Below the pieces are notes generated by a model, which was not told the DNA's origin, did not search any database, and saw only the letters and a list, made by a program, of their open reading frames with translations. A DNA stretch of 64,000 nt from Omphiscola glabra. Taxonomy: Eukaryota > Mollusca > Gastropoda > Lymnaeidae. Of this stretch, positions 23,201 through 36,470 are shown piece by piece. Both the position numbers and the translations under genes were made by a program. Within the stretch, counting starts at the first letter, position 1; each line of letters starts with the position of its first letter. The stretch lies in assembly GCA_964017045.1 (NCBI GenBank), contig OZ024802.1:10366435-10430434 (forward strand). The letters are read 5' to 3'.

Positions 23201-26200
23201 ATTTTTAAAGACCAGGTTGAAAATATATACATTCTGGTAGTTTTTCCAATGAAAAAATAAAATAATCATAAAATTACATTTTCGGTTGTTAGTTTCAACT
23301 TGCATTTGCATTTACTTCCAGCAGTGAATGAATCCAGATATGAGATTGGCTTGGGGCCATCTATATGTATATTATGTTTGCCCTGAGAGGGGAATGGAGT
23401 GGCATTGATTAGGGAGCTTTCATGTAAGGGGAATCTTAATATATGAGTCTATAAAATGAACACTGCCACATTTTCGTAATGATAGTGGTGATGGTCATAT
23501 TGTTGCTTTGTGTCTTGATAATGAACTCGCTAGACACCACTATAGTAATATTAGCATAGTCGCCCAGTGACAGTTTTAGTCATTCCGGACCATCCTTACA
23601 CTGAAGTGGAGGGGGTTTGTTGATTATTTAGATTTTGCCTTGACAAATGATCTCAACAGAAAGTACGGTATGTACACTATTCAAAAATTTTATATTTATC
23701 CTGAAACTCGGAAAGTCCAAAAATAGTATAATTATATCGCAAATGCAGTAAAAAAATATATCAAGCAATCTTTTATAGGAATTATCGTTATAATGTTGCC
23801 ATGTATTTTTACAAATGAACTCACTAGATATACACGATGGCACTAAGTAGAGCAGACCTGTTTACTTTTACGATTTTGGCGAACAATGTACGATTTTTAG
23901 ATGTTTTTTACGATTGTACGCCCCGACCCGCCGAAACTACGATTTTCAGAGACCGGGTGAAATTTTAATATTTATTTCCGTTTAAAAAAAATTAATAAAT
24001 TTTCGGTTTTGCAAATTTTAGTTTTAGTTAGCCCTTTCTAAAAAAGATCTGGCAGTGAATGGACCGAGAAAAACGATTGGTTGTAATTTTTTTTTAAAGT
24101 TGGGACCATCCTATATAGTATGTAAGCCTTGGGGAGGTGGCGGTTGTCAAGGAAATGTGTGGCATACGAGACACATGGTTAGGGGGATTGGTAGGAGAGT
24201 CAAAGTTTATAAAAATGTCACCGCAACATATCGTATTGATCGTGATGGTCATATTGTTTTGTCACAGTGAACTAGCTATCTGCGTCAACAGTAATATTTA
24301 GTCCTCTTTGACGGCTGCCAAGCCTGTGACGTAGTTTTGTTACATAATTATTTTGTTCGTCTGAACCGCGGCGATAAGAGAAAACTAGAGTTGGTTTTTA
24401 CATAAAATACATTATCCAACACGTTATCCAACTGTTCTGCACTGGAACGTTGGATTTGGACATATTTAAAAAATCTAGTCTGCGACATTTAAAAATAGTT
24501 TTAGAACTCGCAAAACAGCTCTATTCCCTCAACGATTTTTAATACAACAGTTTGGATTTGGAATCACAATTTTTTTTCACAATTAACGAGGGTGAGGGAA
24601 GGTTGGTTCCGCCAAGCGAAATAAGGACGTCACAGCACGGAAAGACGTGTTGGTGGACTTCAGTGTGTTGTGACTATGTCATATTAAATATTACCACTAC
24701 AGCAATCTCTTTATGAAAACACAAAGCATTAGTATACGATAACTGCCAAATATTGTGGTGATATCTTCATATCCTTAATAATGTGATGTTGTCAAGTTGT
24801 ATTTTCACAAATGAACTCGCTAGCTATACTTTAGTAGTAGAGAAATTACAGTAATGTTTAGTCCACCAAATGTTCAGCGCATGTGTGAGGTATATTTCGT
24901 TGGGCTACGCCAGTGGTTCTAAAATTTTCTAATTTTATGACATAATTATCTCTTACAGCGCGTTCCATTTTTTGACACCAGCTTAACTTGATTCCACTGA
25001 ACATGCTATACGATTAGTTATCATAGACATAATGTAGGCTGTATTTTTATTTATGTACTATTAAGATACTGTATTGTACGATTTTGAGACGATATTGTAC
25101 GATTTTAGGAGTTTGAGGATAAACAGGTCTGGTAGAGGTATTTTGTTCACTGTATGTCCTACGTGCATGTGATGTATATTAAATATTAAAAAGTTTTGTT
25201 GGGCTAAGCCAGTGGTTCTCAAATTTTCATTTCCTGGCACCTATGTCAAATTTAGTTTTTCACCAGGCTCCCTGTTTTAGATTCTTACAAGTACACTTCG
25301 AAATAGCTAATACATAAACAAAATAAAAGAGTTGGGTAAAAATAAATATAACACATATGCAGGTCACTAAGCACCATCTGTACCTGCAAATAGTTACTCA
25401 AGTGGGTTACTGTTTGCACTACGACTGAAAGATGTCACACTGGATTAAAAGTGGGGAAAAAATGAAACTTTTGTAATATTTTTAACGCCCCTGTGAGCAT
25501 GCCGCAGCAACCCACGTGGGGGTGTGTCAAAAAAGTGTGTGCAATGGGTGTGCGCGTTTGTAGAAAATGTGACTTTTTTGCGCATGTATTATATAGATGG
25601 CGCCTCCCAACGTTTGTTTGCTTCGGTGCTATATGACAAAATTTTGTGACATAATTATTTCTTACGGTTTAACCACAGTGAGTGCAGAAATGTAGAAAGC
25701 TAGAGAAAGCATTCTCAATGCACCACGCAGCAACATTAGATTTTGACATGTTTAATTAGATTTTAAGAGGACCTTTGAAATCTATTTTGGTTTGGTATTT
25801 TTTTTTAAAATGATGCCCTTATTTGTTAATTAATACTTATGTTTAATAAACTTTATTTTATGCTTATCTGACTTGGAGTTTGAACCATGTTTATAATGCC
25901 CCAGTAACTTTTTTACCAGTGACAGATTGTGTTAGATATGTGACCTGCACATTCACTTGAATATTAATTAATATCTATAGCAGATACAGGTCTGCAAAAC
26001 AAAGTGGCAGCAGATTGCAATATAAATGTCGGTCATCTACGTTTTAAACCTTATTTGATGCCAGCTTAACTCGATCCCACTAGACACACAATGCAAATGG
26101 TTATTATATTATATTGTAAATTTATTTATTAACTATTTAGATACTGTATTTTTAAATTTTGAGACTATGTTGTATGATTTTAGGAGTATGAGGTTAAACA

Positions 26201-29200
26201 GGTCTGAGATAGAATTAACGTTGTACACAGGGCCACTGGTTTTCCTTTTAAACCGTAAAATTCTTTTTGATCATTAACAATGAGTTCTCACAGCTCCTGA
26301 TGGTCATTAGACTTTTAAATGCGGCACTAAATTATATATTATTTTTGTTTGTTTTCGATCCCAAAATTATTTAATCAGAACTTGGCTGTGATCATGCTGT
26401 CAAGGTCATGAAAACAGGGCAGTGTGTATGGGTTGATATGGGAGAAATGGGGTATTTGAGCGAGGTGAACGATTGTCATGTCATGGACGGGTGAATGGCT
26501 TGTGAGAAGTATAAAAGGGGGATTAACTAATTTTGAAGAGAGAGATTATTATGTTTGAAAGCGGGGCTGTTATGTTCACAAACTTGGAGAGTGAACGATC
26601 TTGACTGCAAGAGATAACTTGTTTCGAGAGCTGAGGTAATTTATTAGCTCTCAAATGGATGGACGTTTAATAGCTGAAGTTGAGTGCAAGCCTGTGAATA
26701 TCGCGTTCTTTTACATTGGAATTATACATGTATACATTCACCGATGTCCAAGTGGATTCGTGATTATGTAATAAAGTTGTTAGTATACCTTGGACCATGT
26801 GGTTCTTTCATATCAGAGAGAGAGAGAGACAGTTATTGTGAATTAATATCAAAAAGGCCTAGACAATGAGAATATTCTTTCGGACCAAAGAATATTTGAC
26901 ACATGCGACAAAGCCAGCAGTTATTGTATACATTACAACTAATTACTATTATCAGGAAAGTTAGGACACTCCTGAGATTGAATAAATGACTATCCAGGGT
27001 TTCATGAAGTTTGTTGTTGGTTAACAAAATATATTATCATATTGCTTTTAATCAGTAAGAAAAAAAATTTGTTCTACTAACCTTTGATAAATGGTCAACA
27101 CTTCTCTCTCCTTTTATGACAGTCAGCTAAATCCAGGAAGTGGTAACAGATCACAAACATCAACCCCCCCTGGAGATGTTGAGAAGAGCTCAATTACCCC
27201 ACAGACACAAAATGAACAGCCGACTCATAGAGGTCTTCCACTACCAACTCCCAGCACTAATCAACAGTTAGCAGCATCACCAAGAGTTGGAGGAGCAGTT
27301 TCATGTTCTGCGGCTAGTACCCCACCTCTTCCATCCTCTACTACATTAACCATGACCAGTGCACAATTGCCGGTTAGCATAATAGAATTAACTAACATTG
27401 TGAGAAAGCATGAAAAGTTAAATATATAAAACAGTTAGCAGGCTCCATGCCTTCTGTCATACAAAAGAAGTGCCCTCTTAGTTTTCAAATGAGTAAGAAA
27501 ATTTCTGTTACAAATTTCTTCCATGAAAGGTTGTGGCTGCTTAATACTCAAATCCTTGTAAAATTTTTATCAGCCTCAACAGATGCAACAGCAGCAAGTT
27601 GATCTGAGCTCAGTCAATGGTATGGTTGGTGCTATAGGATCTAACAGAAGGCCTGGATTGCCTGAGGCCAACAGTGCCCAAGGTCTTTCATTTTTTGGTA
27701 ACCACTCATATATTGATCATTATTATTATATTTTTGTTAAAAGAATGTTCCAGTGTCTGTGCTTTTTGGCAATATAACAATACTAATATTTAAATTTACC
27801 AAAGCTTCATCACTCCTGAACATGTGAAGGCCTTGACTCATTACCCAGATAAAGAAAATAAATTTAATGACCCTGTAATCTATCCCTGCCAAAATTGCTT
27901 TCAACAACCATTTACCATGATTAAATTAAAGAGTATACATTTGACGGTTCAACAATAAGAAACAATAACTCTTTCACAGAAATTTAATAAATGATGGACA
28001 AAATTCCACAACTATGGGCTGTCTTGAAAACCTCTGTGTAAATATAAAATACCAGAGTGTTTTAAGCACATTTTATGCAACCAAGAAAGACTTAATGTCT
28101 TCCAGCTTATGATGTCAAATACTAGACTTATTTAGTTGTAACCACATGACTAACAGTGACCTCTTGTGATAGTGTGCAGAAAGTAGAGAAACTGATTGTG
28201 TTTTTTTACATAACAGTTTATAAGTATAATTTGCATAAAGCTATATCCTATTCTAAATATGTAATTTTCATCATCATCGTCCAGATCCAGTAGCATTTGG
28301 GCACATGCCCTTCAGCCTGAGGCCATGGTGAAGAATTTTCACTGTCTCTAAATAAGTAATTTTATAAAATTATTAAGTGTGTGAGTAATATTTGAATGTA
28401 ATAATTTTGTTCCCTTTTTTTAGTTGCAAGTCAGTATTGCTTTTAAAGTTTTAAATATTCCCTTTCTATCTTCAGAAATGCCAAATGTTTCACTTGTCAA
28501 CCAAGAAATGGCTGATTCTCTTCCTGTGTCCTCCAGCACGGATTGGGTAGCAGCCTTTGGTTTTAAGAATAAAGAACTACCACCAGATGATGATTTGGGT
28601 ATTTTTCTTAAATTTGAAAAGTATTAAGGGTTTTGTATAACACTTAAATTTTGCATTTAACTGCTTGAAAATTATAAGTTATTTTCAGAATTTAGTGTAA
28701 ACATTATTCCTGTGATTAATATGGCTGTTTGTGTTTGTATCTTTTTCTTAGGATTTGACCCCTGTGCAGAATCTTTCAAAGGCTTAGCAGACCTTATTGA
28801 GAAAGAAAATGGAATGCACCAACACATTCACCTTTCACACCAACAGAATCGGCTGGGATCCCCTCCACAAACAAGTTATCCTCCACATCCAATGTCCCAG
28901 TCTTCTCATCAGAATAATACTCTTATAAGAAGTCTTCCCCCAGGCTTCTCAATTTCACACATACAACAACAACAACAGCTGCAACAGCAGCAGCATTTTT
29001 TCAGACCTGGTAAGTAGCATTTTGCATAAACAATTATAGCCTTGAATGTTGTCATTTTATTTCACTATTTGCAATGTTATCATAACTTGTTTTCTTTTCT
29101 TGCAGATATGGCTAATTCCAAAATGTTAGACTTAATACCACAGTTTCCCCTAAATGCACACCAGAGGTTTGCACCTTTACACAGCTATCATAATTTTTCA

Positions 29201-31789
29201 CTTGACATGCACTCACAGCAACAACCTCAGGTAAGCTGTGATTATAATATATGGTATGACTTGTTCGACTGTTTAATTTCCATTTTTTTTTTTAATGAAT
29301 GTTGGGTCTAGGATTATTCCATTACAAGAAAAGTGCATTTGCGTACCCTGGGGAGACAAGTATTTAAAAATTAAAATGATTTAATCTTGTGTACCTGTTC
29401 ACGTTACTCATTGATATTGGTATGCAAGGAATTTGATGTGAGTTTGATTTAAGATTTTGGTATAAATATGCAACTGATTAAATTGGCAGAAATAAAATAA
29501 TAAATTTTTATATTTAAAAAAATAAAAAATTGTAATGCTATCTTCCCTCATCTTCTCCATTTAATTGCATTAGTGAAATTTTAGTAAAAATCATTTCAGA
29601 TATAATTAATTTTGTCAAAAAGTTCCTTTAAAAGGAGAACACTGATTCCTAACTAATGGATTTTTCACTTACGAATTTTCCATTTTTGTCCGCAGCGTGA
29701 TTTATACAGTATGAAAGACATGCAAGAGCAGCTACGCTCCATGCTGCCTAATATAAACATCAGCTTTGGTTCTTTTCCCCATCAGCAACAACAGGCTCAG
29801 CAGCAACAGCAGCAGGTCCCTACCTCAATGCACTTTTCACAACAGAGTCAGCATTTAAATAAAAGTAAGTCTTTATTTTATCTTAGTAATGTTATTTTAA
29901 TGTAAAATTAACATTAATTTGAATTTCTTAGAACATAAATGTTACCTCCTGATGTCCATTTTAATATTACACATAAAAAAAGAATTCTTTTCAACAGGCT
30001 GGCCATTGTCAAGTTCTCCCGACTCATCTCCATGGAATGACCCAGCTATAGTGAGCACCAGTCAGTTCACTGAATCTGCAAGTAAGGAGGTTTCTAAAAA
30101 TTCAACCCATGTGGTGTATTTAATTTTTTTTTTATAGATTTTCTGCTTGCATTTGCATCTGGTTGAGTGCAGACCTGTTAACTCTTACGATTTTGGCATA
30201 CAATGTATGATTTTTGAGGTGTATACATTATATATATACTGTGGTTTTAAACAGGTCTGGTTGAGTAATCTTGTGGATCATTTTTTGTTTTTGTTTACAC
30301 ACATGATATTTTAAGACTTTCTTGTCATGTGAAACAGCTGGAAAAGGATGGGTAATGGTGTGAGCAAGCTCCTTAATACATTTTTGTTTTAGGCGGGTTG
30401 ACACTGTAGCTCAAATTATCATGGTTTCCTGCATTTGAGTTAATTTTGAGCTCAGATCTACATTTTAGTTTTATGCATAGGTAAAGAGTTAAGTCACTTC
30501 AACTGGGATTTTGTAAGATTTCAATTTACCGGTATAAAAAAGTCAATCATTTAAAGATTACAATTTTAATACTAAAAAGAAGTTAAAAAAAAGATTTAGA
30601 AAAATAAAAAAATTAAGATTTTCTATCAAAGACGAGTTAAAAAGTACTAAAAAGTAGTCAATAATTTACAATGTAATGCAGTGTGCAGAGAAAGTCTGTG
30701 CAGACGATATTTTCAAATATTAATTTTTAAAAATGAAACATTTAAGTATTGTCTACGTTCAATTCAAATCCTTTGGCATCATTGAGTGCTCCTCTACACT
30801 TCTGTAGTCTTTCTTTGCATTAGTGGTAAATTATATTTTTAGTCTTTTTTATCACATTAAAAGTATTTTAATGTATTTTCAAATGATTAAATCAGCGAAC
30901 TATACAAAATTCTTAAATGAAGTTAGTAATTACCTAAAGTAGTATATTTATAGAATGAAATCTTTGCATCCATAAGATTCAAGTTTTTAAAAAAAATTTA
31001 AATTGATAAAACTTAAGTTTTAACAAGTTTTTACAATAATATCCCCAGGTCTCTTTCCTGAAAACACACCTCACTGGCTTAAGTCTCTGCAGCAGCTAAC
31101 AGAGTCAGACGGCCCAACACATAGACTACCATTTGCACAACAATTTCCTCTTGCTGGCACTGGGGGCTGGCCCCCACATACACATAATCCTCCTCCAGGA
31201 TTTAGAGCAGCAGGCCTTGGCAGTCAGCAGACCACAGACACTCATCAAATGGCAGAAGGTAATAATTGTCATAGTCCTTTAATTTTGTACTTTGTTATAC
31301 TTTAAATCCCAAGGCGTAATTTTTAAAAGTACATGTTGATTGGAACTTAAAAACTGTCTTTAGTTAGAAAAAATATCACTATTCACAATCTTATCAGAGC
31401 TTACAAATTTTTAATGAAATGGCACTCCTGAGAAGTAATATTTTTTAAATTTGTAATAAAATCATTTTTTTTAACAAAATATTAAAATAAATGAACACTG
31501 TACTTTTTTTCTTTTTAATCTTAAAAAAAATCAAATTTTAAAACTTAGTCAAAACTAACAGTTATTTAGTCAAAAATAAAAAAGTAGAAATAGACAACAC
31601 AATGTACCGGGCATATCTGATCAAAATTTACTATATTTCAATTTTATCCTTAATTTTTTTAAAATGTAATTGTATAAATGATTTTATAAATTAAAAAAAC
31701 CAAAGGAAAATATTCTCTAATATTGATAATTTTTTAACATTATTGCAGAAAGTTGTCCTGTCACCATACATCAAAAAAGAGAAACATAA
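17265..31789 (+). CDS. CNOT4: CNOT4, RING E3 ubiquitin ligase of the CCR4-NOT system
   Basis: CNOT4 ubiquitinates targets with UBC4/UBCH5-type E2 enzymes and links the CCR4-NOT deadenylase to stalled-ribosome quality control. Nineteen coding exons: 17265-17285, 17561-17629, 17799-17911, 18430-18519, 18717-18864, 19610-19774, 20085-20152, 20327-20416, 20737-21010, 22745-22884, 27123-27372, 27574-27697, 28476-28598, 28752-29009, 29106-29230, 29696-29864, 29998-30081, 31049-31258, 31749-31789. They total 2562 bases, 853 codons plus TAA, with all phases matching. In order: C4C4 RING (CPLCMEALEIDDHSFFPCTC), coiled basic linker, RRM (LVFVVGLSPRLADPEVLKK), C3H finger (KYCSHFLKGSHC..DCMYLHE), then a long disordered S/P/Q-rich tail. 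Conserved tail blocks are PVSSSTDWVAAFGF and DDDLGFDP. Exons 14 and 16 hold polyglutamine runs. The tail is longer than in human CNOT4. The 5' UTR is spliced (acceptor near 17226). Confidence 0.97.
19021..19114. repeat. Perfect 40-bp inverted repeat (hairpin) in a CNOT4 intron
   Basis: The arm at 19021-19060 (starting TTTTATGATATTGCATATTC, ending GGAGACCTGA) is matched without mismatch by 19075-19114, separated by a 14-base loop. It lies in the intron between exons 5 and 6 of CNOT4, so pre-mRNA would fold into a long stem. No terminal-repeat or target-duplication signature was identified. A recent template-switch or fold-back event would explain the perfect identity. Confidence 0.9.
23140..26206. 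mobile_element. Outer CAGACCTG-family element, interrupted by a related element
   Basis: The left end ACCTATTTACACTTAGGATT (a variant of the family end) and the right end TTAAACAGGTCTG bound about 3.07 kb. AGATAG flanks both sides (23134-23139 and 26207-26212), consistent with a 6-bp target duplication if the first bases of the left end are lost. The interior is partly similar to the nested element (GTGATGGTCATATTG, GAACTCGCTAG motifs) and also carries hAT-like CAGTGGTTCTCAAA strings near 25210. No intact transposase frame was found. Lies in CNOT4 intron 10. Confidence 0.6.
23853..25131. mobile_element. Nested CAGACCTG-family element, 1.28 kb
   Basis: The left end is CAGACCTGTTTACTTTTACG and the right end AGGATAAACAGGTCTG. 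It is flanked by an exact 6-bp duplication GTAGAG (23847-23852 and 25132-25137). It sits inside the related outer copy. A 71-codon plus-strand frame at 24055-24270 is not recognisable. CAG...CTG termini suggest a hAT relative, but the 6-bp duplication leaves the superfamily open. Confidence 0.8.
26398..26901 (+). mobile_element. Solo LTR with 5-bp target duplication
   Basis: Starts TGTCAAGGTCATG and ends TATTTGACA, so the ends are short inverted repeats TGTCAA/TTGACA with the usual TG...CA. It is flanked by CATGC on both sides (26393-26397 and 26902-26906), the 5-bp duplication made by retroviral-type integrases. Inside are a TATA box (TATAAAAG, 26510-26517) and a poly(A) signal (AATAAA, 26770-26775) in the right order for an LTR promoter and terminator. 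A short (AG)n lies at about 26815-26829. No internal coding region remains, as expected after LTR-LTR recombination. Lies in CNOT4 intron 10, same orientation as the gene. Confidence 0.85.
30170..30259. mobile_element. CAGACCTG-family MITE, 90 bp
   Basis: CAGACCTGTTAACTCTTACG at the left and AAACAGGTCTG at the right, with the internal ACAATGTATGATTTTTGAGG typical of the family. The flanks GTTGAGTG and GTTGAGTA differ by one base. Lies in the CNOT4 intron before exon 18. Confidence 0.7.
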
Positions 31790-32291
31790 ACTTGTGTTCT
31801 TAAACTAAATTGTTTTATATCCATGATCATTCCATCCTGTAAAAATGTGTTTTTTAAAAGTCTCATTTGTACCACATTTAAATATTATTTACATTGGTTA
31901 AGCTAGGTTCTTAGTGTCACTACGCTGTGACTACATTACAGATATAAAAAAAAAAAATTTTTTTAATTTATTCTTTGGTAAATGTCAGCATCTATTTATT
32001 TTAAAATCTCAATTTCTTTTATTTTTTTATAAATTACCTTGAATATAATTTATAATTTTGATTTTATTTTTTTTGGTATTTTTATTTCTTTTGTTTAAGT
32101 TGTTTTATATTTTCAGCCTAAACTTTAAAGTTGATAGCATACACTTAATTTTTTAAACTTAATTATACAATGCCTACCCTTTTATCAATGGGTCACTGTG
32201 CTAAATAGGTTGAGAGCGACTGGTTTATTGTGAACACACAAAATATATTTTTAAGGCATGAGGCTGAATATTATCCAGACATCGATATATT
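31790..32291 (+). other. Probable CNOT4 3' UTR
   Basis: AT-rich sequence with long T runs directly after the CNOT4 stop. No exact AATAAA was found before the piggyBac-like element, so the polyadenylation site is not placed. Confidence 0.4.
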
Positions 32292-32295
32292 TTAA

Positions 32296-33084
32296 CCCTT
32301 CCAGTACCCAGCGTGTCTTTTTGCAGTGACCTACTTTTTTCCCTGCGGCCCAAGCGCGTCTTTTTTCACCAGCCGATTTATTTCCCTGCGGCCCAAGCGC
32401 GTCTATTTGCCACATAGAGGAGTATCCAATATAAACACAAAAAACGAGGCTATAACCTTTCACCTTAGTCTCGGGCAGAATGTTTATTCGTTAGGGGAAT
32501 AGTCGAATTTTATTTTGCTTTTTAAATTATGAAAATAAACCAATTACTGAATTTTTTGTATTAACTTAAAATTAATCTTAATTTGTTGTTTCTGTGGTGC
32601 CACCTAGCGGAATTAATGACGACTTACGCAACATAGAGGGGTGTCGATATAAATACCAAAACGACGATATAACCTTTTACCATAGTCTCGGGCAGAATGC
32701 TTATTCGTTAGGGGAATAGTTAAATTTTATTTTGCTTTTTAAATTATGAAAATCTACCAATTACTGAATTTTCTGTGCGGATCTAAATTTCATTGTTTCC
32801 ATGGCGCTACCTATCGCTATTGATGACGACTTACGACCACTTAAAGGGTATCTAATATAAACACAAAAACGAGGATAAAACCTTTCACCATAGTTTCGGG
32901 AAGAATGTTATTCGCTAGGGGAATAGTCGAATTTTATTTTGCCTGTTAAATTATGAAAATCAACCGATTATGAATTTTTTTGTGCTCATTTCAAAATAAT
33001 GTCTGGGCCACAGGGTATAGATAGCAAAATAATAACCGGTACTGAGAGGCTATTGGAGCAAAAAGTAGGTCGGTACCAGAAGGG
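32296..33084. mobile_element. piggyBac-like TTAA element, copy A (789 bp)
   Basis: The ends CCCTTCCAGTACC and GGTACCAGAAGGG are inverted repeats and abut TTAA on both sides (32292-32295 and 33085-33088). TTAA duplication with CCCTT ends is the piggyBac signature. The body has no transposase. It contains three imperfect copies of a module of roughly 210 bp that includes CTCGGGCAGAATG and GGGGAATAGTCGAATTTTAT, plus a doubled CCCTGCGGCCCAAGCGCGTC. A non-autonomous element lying about 500 bp past the CNOT4 stop. Confidence 0.85.
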
Positions 33085-33215
33085 TTAAAGAATTAATATT
33101 TATTTTATTTATTGCAAATTGTAGGGAGTGGGTTTAAATTATTGTTTGTAAAAATATAGTTGGAAAGGGTAATAAAATTGCGATATTAATTGCTAATGTG
33201 ATACTTTCAATGATC

Positions 33216-33370
33216 TCATGGGGTGGTTAGAAGGGGTGTTCACGCATTTTTTACAATGTATCATGAAGTTGTCTAAATTTTGTGACAAATTTGTGATGAT
33301 GGGAAGGGGGTGTTGAAAACTGGCAAAAATAGTGTGATTTTAATTTATTTCAAATTTGTGCTAGTCCATT
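33216..33370 (+). mobile_element. Degenerate CCATAAAT-type MITE
   Basis: Shares GTCTAAATTTTGTGACAAAT, TTTGTGATGATGGGAAGGGG and neighbouring order with the core of the copy at 11804-11972. Its ends are too worn to define. Confidence 0.35.
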
Positions 33371-35544
33371 AATGAGTTATTTTAATTTTAAATTATTTCA
33401 TAAAATGTTTTGCTCTCTTTTATTTGTCACTGACCATATTTGTGGTATATTGTTTAACAATTGTTGAATTCCTTTTTTGCAGTTCTACAATAAATCTCAC
33501 AGACTTTCCATGGCCATAGATAGAATCTGCAATCTTTTAGCAATTACAAGTGACAGTCTACAATTTATAAGTCCTTCTATAGGTCAATACATGCATTTTG
33601 AATTAATCCAAAATAGATTTTATCAGAAGTTTTCCAAACATTTTGCTACTTAATCTTTTAATATTTTATGCTGCACCCCATTTAAAAAGGTTAAATTTTA
33701 CCTGATGGAGGTATGGTCTATTTTCTTCATCAAATGCAGAATGTTGACATTGTGATATTTTTCCCCCTAATTTCCCCTATACCAGTAAATGGAGAGCTTT
33801 CTTTAAAAATGCTGAAAGCACAGCATGTAGCCAATATTGACTTTTACTATAAATAGCACTCTTATGGACACTTTTAAAATTTAACTGCAAACAATGTGGT
33901 GCAACATAATTTCAATTTAAGTGGTCAATTTTAACTAAGTTTGGCAAGAAACTTTTCTCCTTGCATTATGGGTTTGACTATTTTTAACATAATTTCAGCC
34001 GAATGGGATGGGTTGAAAATTAATGTTGGTTGTATTACTTCTTTACACTATTCCTATGCATCACCGGGGCTCTCCAACCCTTTTCCATTTTAGATCCACT
34101 TTTATAAAAATGAGTCATGGAAAATTCTTATCAAGCTATAAATATGTTATTATTTGTTAGAGACCTTTTCTGTATTTCATGAATTTGAGACTAATCCTTA
34201 TCAAGTTAGAGTTCATTTGAATATTAATTTAGGGCCAAAACTTTGGCAATGGATAATGTCTAACTGTAAAGAATTACTTGATTTAAACAAATTATCTTTA
34301 ATAAATTCTACCTATATTTATGAAACTCACTGGTTCTAAACTTTAAGGTTCAAAATGCTTAGCTGCTTTGCTTTGAGGAGAGACAAAATTATTAGTTCAT
34401 CTCAAGTTTTTTAAATTATTTATTCTCGCCTTTATTTCTTATCATTAAATCTCCATATACTGTTTAGGCGTGTGCTAGGAGCACAGCTTATTACCATAAA
34501 TCACTCAAAAGGTGACTTCAATTTTACTAATATTATTACCATGTTTTGTCTGTGATGAATCTTTAACAAAATGGTGCACAACAGAGTGGAGGCTCAGGTT
34601 GCAGCACATCATTGTATTATTACATTACTATGACTACCTACAACACGTTTGGGTCATCATCAGTCAGTCAGATTTGCATGGCTGTTCACATGCATACCTT
34701 TAAATGGTTAGCCTTGAGAAATATAGCGAATGATGGATGCTGGTTTGAGAGTTTTGAGTGGTAATATACAAAAACCTCTTACATTGATTAATTTATTTAT
34801 CTTCGCTATGGTTTGGCTATAAATTGCTTGCTCATGTGAAATACAAGCAGTGAGATGGAAATTAATAATAAATTTAATGCAGTACAAAGGGTTTGAGTTC
34901 TGTTATGTATTTTTATGCAAATTATGCCTCTCTAAGAAGGAAATGTTAATAGTATTTTTTTTAATTGGAAAAAAATGATTTAAAAATGTACAAGTGTGTT
35001 ATCCACATTTAATTACAAATACGTTGCAAAAAAAATTGCAGCTTAGCCTGACTTCTTAATTTTAAATCGAACATATTTTTAAATACTTTACGGTATGTTT
35101 TAACTTCACTTTTGTTTATTAGTGGCTGGCAAAATATTTGGACGGCTAATTGAACCACTTCCCGTCAACCTATCAGGCTGTAACTTGGCACATAGACTCA
35201 TTGCCGATGACAACACATTTTTTCAAATTTTCAGCCCCAACCCCCAAATATCAGTTTTTCAGGGGAAGATAAAATGAAATTCCTGATAACTGCGCAAAAT
35301 GAGATTATTTATTTTTAAAATATTGCAAGAACATTTGGTGCGTAATATTTTTGTTTTCTAAAGTTGTTGGTGCAATAAATCTACTTTGTAAATGCGGGTA
35401 GGAATTAGAATATTAATATAGTTCAGGGATGTGAAATAATTCCGTGGGCGCACACATTTGGGATTCTTATAAAGTGCATTACTTGTATGCATATTTTGTC
35501 CAACTTTTAGCCCCACCCCCATGCGCGATATTACATTTTATGAT
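33371..35544. other. Intergenic, no gene recognised
   Basis: AT-rich sequence between CNOT4 and the LINE remnants. A hAT-like end (GGGGCTCTCCAACCCTTTTC) lies near 34068. Open frames here are short, overlap on both strands and show no family features. Confidence 0.4.
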
Positions 35545-35559
35545 GTACCCAACTTCAGA

Positions 35560-36470
35560 AATCCGTGATCCCCTCTCAGCTCCCTCAGCTTCTAAATATG
35601 ACACAGAAGGCAGTGGAGTCAATTAAGCACTGGATGACAATAAACAAGCTCAAATTGAATGATGAAAAGACTGAGGTGATCCCCATTGCTACCGCTCAAA
35701 AATTAAAATCTTTAAAAGATACACCATCCTTTACTCTCTCAGGCGTGCAGATTGAGTTTGCTCAAACAGTGCGAAACCTGGGTGTCTACTTAGAACACTA
35801 ACTATGGAAAATCACATTAACATGATTTGCAAGGCGATTTTTCTAGAGCTGCGCAGAATTAGTCATATCAGACCCTTCTTAACGTTGGATGCATCAAAGA
35901 GGCTGATGTCTGCATTCGTGCTATCACGCATGGACTACTGCAATGCTCTCATGGTGGGTCTTCCAGCTACGCTCCTTGATAAAATTAAAAAAGCACAGAA
36001 TAATGCGGCTCGAATTGTTCTTCGTAAACGCAAATTCGACCATGCTAAAACTCTTCTGATAGAATTGCATTGGCTGCCGGTCCGCGCTCGTATAGAGTAC
36101 AAAATCGCAACTCTGTGCTACCGCTGCTTGCATGACCTGGCGCCGTCCTATCTCCAAGCGCTCATGACGCCTTATGTACCCACTAGACAACTCCGCTCAT
36201 CCGATAGTGGCAAACTCTCGATACCGCGTGTTCGCCTTGAAACTTACGGAAAGCGCACGTTCGCATTTGCTGGCCCAACCATTTGGAATACCCTTCCTGA
36301 CGCTCTCAAAAACAGCCAGACGCTGGAGTCCTTCAAAACAAATTTAAAAACTCATCTATTTCGCAAACACCTGCTTGTTATTATCTCCCAGCTTAGTTTT
36401 TGTACCGCGCTTCGAGCCTTTGGGTATGAAGCGTGATTTTTCAAATGAACTTTATTATTATTATATGTCC
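35560..36470 (+). mobile_element. CR1/L2-like LINE, 3' part of reverse transcriptase ORF and 3' UTR
   Basis: A 5'-truncated non-LTR retrotransposon. The first frame (35565-35801) gives INKLKLNDEKTEVI and VRNLGVYLEH. A frameshift at about 35801 then leads to a second frame (35804-36436): RPFLTLDASKRLMSAFVLSR, MDYCNALMVGLPATL, LHWLPVRARIEYK, FAGPTIWNTLPDALK and FKTNLKTHLF. This series is characteristic of the C-terminal end of CR1/L2-type polymerases. It ends in a TTA-repeat tail. The catalytic YADD part is missing. A second copy of its 3' end lies at 11080-11543 at high identity, so the family was active fairly recently. Confidence 0.88.
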
